Shown here: positions 60,001 through 64,000 of the stretch, one piece after another
How positions within the stretch are numbered: position 1 is the stretch's first letter
Layout of the letters: the number at the start of each line of letters is the position of its first letter
Source of the DNA: CAVWGP01 sp963754645
GTDB taxonomy: Bacteria; Pseudomonadota; Alphaproteobacteria; Bin65
NCBI GenBank assembly: GCA_963754645.1
Contig: CAVWGP010000004.1
Coordinates: 1,178,001-1,242,000 of the forward strand
DNA: 64,000 nt
Direction of reading: 5' to 3'
Translations under genes and position numbers: made by a program
The notes under the pieces: model-generated
Seen by the model: only the letters and a program-made list of their open reading frames with translations
What the model was told of the DNA's origin: nothing
Databases searched by the model: none

Positions 60001-61194
60001 TCAGCGCTCCACCAGCGCGACGCGCCGATTGTACCAATTCATAAACAATGCGATCGATAGGCTGAAAGTGAGGTAAACCCCCATGATGATGAGGATACAT
60101 TCCAAAGCGCGGCCGGACTGATTGATGCTGATATTGGCAATGGCGACGATTTCGGGATAGCCGATCGCGACGCCGAGCGACGAGTTTTTGATCAGATTGA
60201 GAAACTGGCTCGTCATCGGAGGAATGACGACGCGCAGCGCCTGTGGAAGCAGGACGAGGCGAAGCTGCTGCGCGCGCGTCAGGCCGAGGGCGCCGGCGGC
60301 CTCGGTCTGGCCGTAGCTTACGGCGAGAATGCCGCTGCGCACGATCTCGGCGATGAACGCCGCGGTGTAGACGACCAAACCGGTCAGGATGGCCAGGAAT
60401 TCGGTCGTCAAACGGCCGCCGCCTTCCATCGCGAAACGGCCGGGCTTGGCGTATTCGAACTCGGCGTCGGCGCCGTACGCGAGCCACGCCAGCAGCGCCG
60501 GCACCGCGATCAATGCGAGGCTCGGCAAAAAACGCGGTGTTGGCCGCCCGGTCGCATCCTGCCGCCGCCGTGCCCAGCGGCCGTAAAAAATCGCCGCGGC
60601 AAGTCCGGCCGCGGCTGCGAGCAGCCCGGCGATATGCGAATTTTCGACCGAGAGCAGCGGAAAAATAAAGCCGCTTTTGTTCAGCATAAAACCGCCGCCG
60701 AATTGAAGCGCTTGCAATTGCGATGGCAGTGCGCTGGTGAACAACGTGTAGAGGAACGCGAGCTGCAAGAGCAGCGGCACGTTGCGGATCGCCTCGACGT
60801 AACCCGACGCCAGCTTGGCCAGCAGCCAATTGCGCGAAAGCCGCGCGATGCCGACAATCGTTCCTAAGATCGTTGCGAGAACGATGCCGATCGCGCCGAC
60901 TTTCAGCGTGTTCAGCACGCCGATGAGAAAGGCGCGCGAATAACGCCCGGTCTCGTCCCAGCGGATCAGGGCTTCGTCGATTTGCGCCGGATAAACATCG
61001 CCGAGAAAATCGAAGCCGGTCTTGATGTTCCGCGCGCGGATATTGTCGATCGTGTTCGACGCCAAGTACCAGGCCAACCCGGCGAGCACGGCGACTGCCA
61101 GTATCTGGTAAAATACCGCGCGGACGCGTGGATCGTTCCACGGGCGAGGAGTCGCGCTGCGCGGGACGCTTCGGACTGCGGGCGCTTGCGCCAT
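60001..61194 (-). CDS. aapQ: General amino-acid ABC transporter permease AapQ
   Basis: Inner-membrane permease of 397 residues, of the long AapQ/BztB class with a large periplasmic insert between the early and late membrane segments. VEAIRNVPLLLQLAF and the C-terminal LGLTRAQQLRLVLLPQALRVVIPP (EAA loop) are diagnostic. It heterodimerises with AapM. The stop abuts the AapM start. Confidence 0.93.
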   Translation of the reverse strand: MAQAPAVRSVPRSATPRPWNDPRVRAVFYQILAVAVLAGLAWYLASNTIDNIRARNIKTGFDFLGDVYPAQIDEALIRWDETGRYSRAFLIGVLNTLKVGAIGIVLATILGTIVGIARLSRNWLLAKLASGYVEAIRNVPLLLQLAFLYTLFTSALPSQLQALQFGGGFMLNKSGFIFPLLSVENSHIAGLLAAAAGLAAAIFYGRWARRRQDATGRPTPRFLPSLALIAVPALLAWLAYGADAEFEYAKPGRFAMEGGGRLTTEFLAILTGLVVYTAAFIAEIVRSGILAVSYGQTEAAGALGLTRAQQLRLVLLPQALRVVIPPMTSQFLNLIKNSSLGVAIGYPEIVAIANISINQSGRALECILIIMGVYLTFSLSIALFMNWYNRRVALVER

Positions 61195-61260
61195 CGCCCT
61201 TATACTATCGGCGTTGCGCCGCCGCTTCGCGGACCTGGCGAAGCGGCGGCGAAGGCTCGC

Positions 61261-62292
61261 TTAGCGGACGGGTGCGGCGTACATCAAACCGCCCTTGTTC
61301 CATTGGGCATTAAGACCGCGCTCCAAACGAAGCGCCGTCTTCGGGCCGACATTGCGGTCGTACATCTCGGCGTAGTTGCCGACTTGTTTGACGATCTGGT
61401 AGGCCCAATCGGCCTTGAGGCCCAGGAGTTTGCCGGTGTCTTCTTTCTCCGACGAACCGAGCAGGCGCCGGATCGAAGGATTCACCGAGCTCTTCATCTG
61501 ATCCACGTTCTTGGAATCGACTCCGTGCTCTTCGGCTTCCAGCATCGCGTTGAGCGTCCAGCGGACGATCATGAACCATTGCGCGTCGCCCTGGCGCACC
61601 GCCGGGCCGAGCGGCTCTTTCGAGATCAGCTCGGGCAGGATCACGTAGTCGTCCGGGTTCTTGGCGTCGGTCGAGCGGATCGAGGCGAGGCCGGATGCGT
61701 CGGTCGTGTAGGCTTGGCATCGGCCGTTGAAGAACGCGACCTTCGATTCCTCAAGCTTCTCGAATACCACCGTCTTGGCCGTGATCTTATTGGCGCGCAG
61801 GAAATCGGCGAGGTTCAACTCGGTTGTCGTGCCGCTTTGAACGCAGATTTCGGCGCCCGCCAGCTCCTTGGCGCTCTTGATATTGAGATTTTTCGGCACC
61901 ATGAAGCCTTGGCCGTCGTAGAAGGTGACGCCGGCGAAGGCGAGGCCGAGCGAGCCGTCGCGGGTCAGGGTCCATGTCGTGTTGCGCGACAGGATGTCGA
62001 CCTCGCCGGTTTGCAACGCCGTGAAGCGCTGTTGCGCCGTCGTCGGCTTGAACTCGACCTTGGTCGCGTCGCCGAACACGGCGGCGGCCACGGCGCGGCA
62101 GAAGTCGGCGTCGAGCCCGGTCCATTTGCCCTGGCTATCGGGCAGCGAAAATCCGGCGAGCGACGTGTTGACGCCGCAAATGATCTTGCCGCGCGCGCGC
62201 ACGGCGTCGAGGTCCTTGCCGGCGAAGGCCGGGGCGGCGGCCAGCAGCGTCGCGCCGAAGGCGACGAGGGTAGTCAGGCTTTGTTTGCTCAT
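61261..62292 (-). CDS. aapJ: General amino-acid ABC transporter substrate-binding protein AapJ
   Basis: Periplasmic binding protein of 343 residues with signal peptide (TLVAFGATLLAAAPAFAGK). Family features include VRARGKIICGVNTSLAGFSLPDSQGKWTGLDADFCRAVAAAVFG and LQTGEVDILSRNTTWT with amino-acid ligand residues, and a C-terminal AYQIVKQVGNYAEMYDRNVG. GGAGAAGG precedes the ATG. First gene of the operon, 150 bases downstream of the SelA-like gene. Confidence 0.94.
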   Translation of the reverse strand: MSKQSLTTLVAFGATLLAAAPAFAGKDLDAVRARGKIICGVNTSLAGFSLPDSQGKWTGLDADFCRAVAAAVFGDATKVEFKPTTAQQRFTALQTGEVDILSRNTTWTLTRDGSLGLAFAGVTFYDGQGFMVPKNLNIKSAKELAGAEICVQSGTTTELNLADFLRANKITAKTVVFEKLEESKVAFFNGRCQAYTTDASGLASIRSTDAKNPDDYVILPELISKEPLGPAVRQGDAQWFMIVRWTLNAMLEAEEHGVDSKNVDQMKSSVNPSIRRLLGSSEKEDTGKLLGLKADWAYQIVKQVGNYAEMYDRNVGPKTALRLERGLNAQWNKGGLMYAAPVR

Positions 62293-62444
62293 GTCGGTTT
62301 CCTTCTCCTGTTCCGAGGTCGATCCGCGCCGGGGACGGCGCTGTGTTATCTGCAGCGCAGTCCATAACGGTCAGTCTGCGATTGACGCTATAAAAGCCGG
62401 AGTCCGGCCGCAAGGCAAGGGACCGCAACGGCCGAAACGCCGTC

Positions 62445-63659
62445 TCAATCCGGCCAGCGCAACATGCGCTCGAACCGCTTCGCCTTGCGTTCGGCGAAAT
62501 CGTATTGCTGCGGCCGGTTGCGCTTGCGGGCCTCGGCAAGCGCGGCAACGACGCAATCGGCGACGATCTCGGCCTCGCCGGGATGCAGGTTGCACGGATC
62601 GAGCTGGACAAACCCGTGTTCGGCCTCGTGATCGCGCACGATCACCGGCGGATTGCCGGCGGCCAGCAGATCGGCCAATTCCCACGCCGTGATGCGCGCA
62701 GCCTCCGGATCGACCGTCAGCCGCAGGCGGTCGAGCGGATTGTTCGTCGGGTCCGGGACGATGGCCGCCACGATGCCGGGCAGGCCGGCAAAGCGCCGCA
62801 GCCAAAGGTCGAGATCGCCCCGTTCCAGGTTGCGGATCGCCACATGGTCGCGGCGTTCCCAGGCTTCGAGGGCGGCGATGGTTCCGGCGATGCTTTCCTT
62901 GCCGACTTTCATGCCGCGGCCGATGCCGGCGTTTTGCAGGAACGTCGCGCGGACCAGCTCTTTCCTGCCGCCGACGATGCCCGCCGTCGGCCCGCCGAGG
63001 AATTTGTGCGCGCTATAGACGACGAGGTCGGCGCCGTCCGCGTGAAAGCCCTTCAGATCGTATTCGGAGGCCAGGTCCGCCACGACGGGCACGCCGCGCG
63101 CGTGGCAAATTTCGGCGAAAACCCGCAATGGAATTTGCCCATATTGCACGGTGTGGTGCGAGACGACGTACAGCGCCGCCGCCGTACGGTCGGTGATCTT
63201 GTGCGCAAGCTGGTAGCCGCGCGCATCGGTGACATTGCCGACCGGCACGCAGGTGGCGCCGGCGAGCCGGATAGCCTGCTCGATATTGGCGCCGTAGCCG
63301 GTCATGTGCCCGGTGAGGATCAGGACTTCGTTTCGCATCCCGGCGGCGTCGGGCAATTGTTCGACGCGCGCGAGATCGGCGCCCGTCATGCAGCCGGCCA
63401 GCGCCAGCGTGATTCCGGCCGAGGCCGAGGCTGTGACGAAGCCCGCCTCGGCGCCGGTGGCGCGCGCGATCGCCTGGCTGGCCTGCCGATGCAGCTCGTT
63501 GATCTCGACCCATTGGGACAGGATTTCGGACACCGCCCGCACTGCCTCGGGCACGGCGATCGAGGCGCCGAGATGCGTCATCGTGCCGGAGACATTGATA
63601 ATAGGCCGGAGGCCGAGGCGCGCGCGAATGCCGGAATTTTCGGATTTCGAATTGGTCAT
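62445..63659 (-). CDS. SelA-like PLP-dependent enzyme
   Basis: A 404-residue fold-type I PLP enzyme related to L-seryl-tRNA(Sec) selenium transferase and to D-glucosaminate-6-phosphate ammonia-lyase (DgaE-like). The N-terminus reads LRPIINVSGTMTHLGAS, and the PLP lysine is in DLVVYSAHKFLGGPTAGIVGG. It lacks the tRNA-binding N-terminal domain of SelA. Its start lies five bases after the stop of an amino-acid ABC ATPase, so it is probably a catabolic lyase or racemase acting on the imported amino acid. Confidence 0.85.
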   Translation of the reverse strand: MTNSKSENSGIRARLGLRPIINVSGTMTHLGASIAVPEAVRAVSEILSQWVEINELHRQASQAIARATGAEAGFVTASASAGITLALAGCMTGADLARVEQLPDAAGMRNEVLILTGHMTGYGANIEQAIRLAGATCVPVGNVTDARGYQLAHKITDRTAAALYVVSHHTVQYGQIPLRVFAEICHARGVPVVADLASEYDLKGFHADGADLVVYSAHKFLGGPTAGIVGGRKELVRATFLQNAGIGRGMKVGKESIAGTIAALEAWERRDHVAIRNLERGDLDLWLRRFAGLPGIVAAIVPDPTNNPLDRLRLTVDPEAARITAWELADLLAAGNPPVIVRDHEAEHGFVQLDPCNLHPGEAEIVADCVVAALAEARKRNRPQQYDFAERKAKRFERMLRWPD

Positions 63660-63664
63660 GGCGA

Positions 63665-64000
63665 TCAGTGTTTCATCTCGATACGGGCTAGGAATGTTTT
63701 CAGGCGCTCGTGGCTTGCCGCCTTGCCGAGCACGTCGCGCGGCGTGCCTTGGATTTGCACACGGCCGGCGTCCATGAACACGATACGCGAGCCGACATCG
63801 CGGGCAAACGTCATTTCATGGGTAACGACGATCATGGTCATGCCGTCTCGCGCCAATCCTTGGGCCACCGCGAGCACCTCGCCGACAAGCTCGGGATCGA
63901 GGGCCGAGGTGATTTCGTCGAGCAGCAGCACCTTGGGCTCCATGGCCACGGCGCGCGCGATGCCGACGCGCTGCTGCTGGCCGCCGGAGAGCTGGCTTGG
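63665..64000 (-). CDS. Amino-acid ABC transporter ATP-binding protein (5' truncated by window end)
   Basis: C-terminal 111 residues of a GlnQ/HisP-type ATPase; the frame is open at base 64000. The signature LSGGQQQRVGIARAVAM, Walker B VLLLDEITSALDPELV and the H-loop VVTHEMTFARDV are seen. Walker B has EITSALD where EPTSALD is usual, which is common in the HisP subgroup. The gene continues beyond the window and is the 3' end of another leftward transporter operon. Confidence 0.92.
   Translation of the reverse strand, partial: PSQLSGGQQQRVGIARAVAMEPKVLLLDEITSALDPELVGEVLAVAQGLARDGMTMIVVTHEMTFARDVGSRIVFMDAGRVQIQGTPRDVLGKAASHERLKTFLARIEMKH

Noticed and set aside
62135..62611. Gene in the gap between aapJ and the SelA-like enzyme
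   Set aside because: The frame overlaps the 5' end of aapJ and the 3' end of the SelA-like gene and is Arg/Ser/Pro-rich; the 152-base gap holds only control sequence, with GGAGAAGG before aapJ.

Overview
The window reads as chromosomal DNA from a GC-rich alphaproteobacterium, probably Rhodospirillales-like; it cannot be placed more finely by eye. The pointers are an aapJQMP-type amino-acid transporter, the sdhE-mfd pair divergent from recG, an imuA-imuB-dnaE2 mutasome with an alphaproteobacterial-type GAAC-N7-GAAY LexA site, a DUF1127 protein, entericidins and DUF4337. Genes are tightly packed with many 1-16 nt overlaps. No rRNA, tRNA or CRISPR array was seen.

Layout. 1-3349: sugar ABC transporter (ATPase cut by the window edge, permease, binding protein). 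3363-8839: HAD phosphatase, membrane-anchored hydrolase, an SDR/acyl-CoA dehydrogenase operon, a FrnE-like thioredoxin-fold protein and DUF4337. 8919-14847: mfd, sdhE, recG. 14856-16949: NDP-forming acyl-CoA synthetase. 17177-24223: histidine utilisation genes hutG, hutI, hutF and hutU with a LysR regulator, a DUF1127 gene and a small secreted protein; hutH is not in the window. 24245-29883: sulfonate/taurine-type ABC transporter, MetE-like methyltransferase, orphan binding protein, cysteine hydrolase. 29975-38448: a hairpin array, orphan hicB, parE, thioesterase, tandem small paralogues, a cyclic-nucleotide-gated K+ channel and a second hairpin array. 38449-42236: a low-GC island with one very large gene of unknown function ending in a PD-(D/E)XK nuclease domain, next to mtnA and bordered on the far side by a diverged mtnA fragment. 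43641-50495: membrane protein, then the imuA-imuB-dnaE2 SOS mutagenesis operon with a vapBC toxin-antitoxin pair embedded between imuB and dnaE2. 50588-57815: tandem TPR proteins, hydrolase-OsmC fusion, TetR, Nudix, cysK, sulfurtransferase, double GNAT and tandem entericidins. 57853-64000: general amino-acid ABC transporter, a SelA-like PLP enzyme and a second, truncated ATPase.

One caveat affects the whole annotation. Nine genes are split between reading frames at eleven points, and every shift is +1 (net one extra base). Joining the frames restores normal protein lengths and motifs. I therefore list these as genes with apparent frameshifts, probably sequence errors, rather than as pseudogenes. 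dnaE2 is the exception where a genuine insertion may be responsible.

The most novel material is the large nuclease-domain protein with its mtnA-fragment border, the two homologous hairpin arrays whose stems differ between loci but stay complementary within each locus, and the toxin-antitoxin module wired into the SOS mutasome operon.
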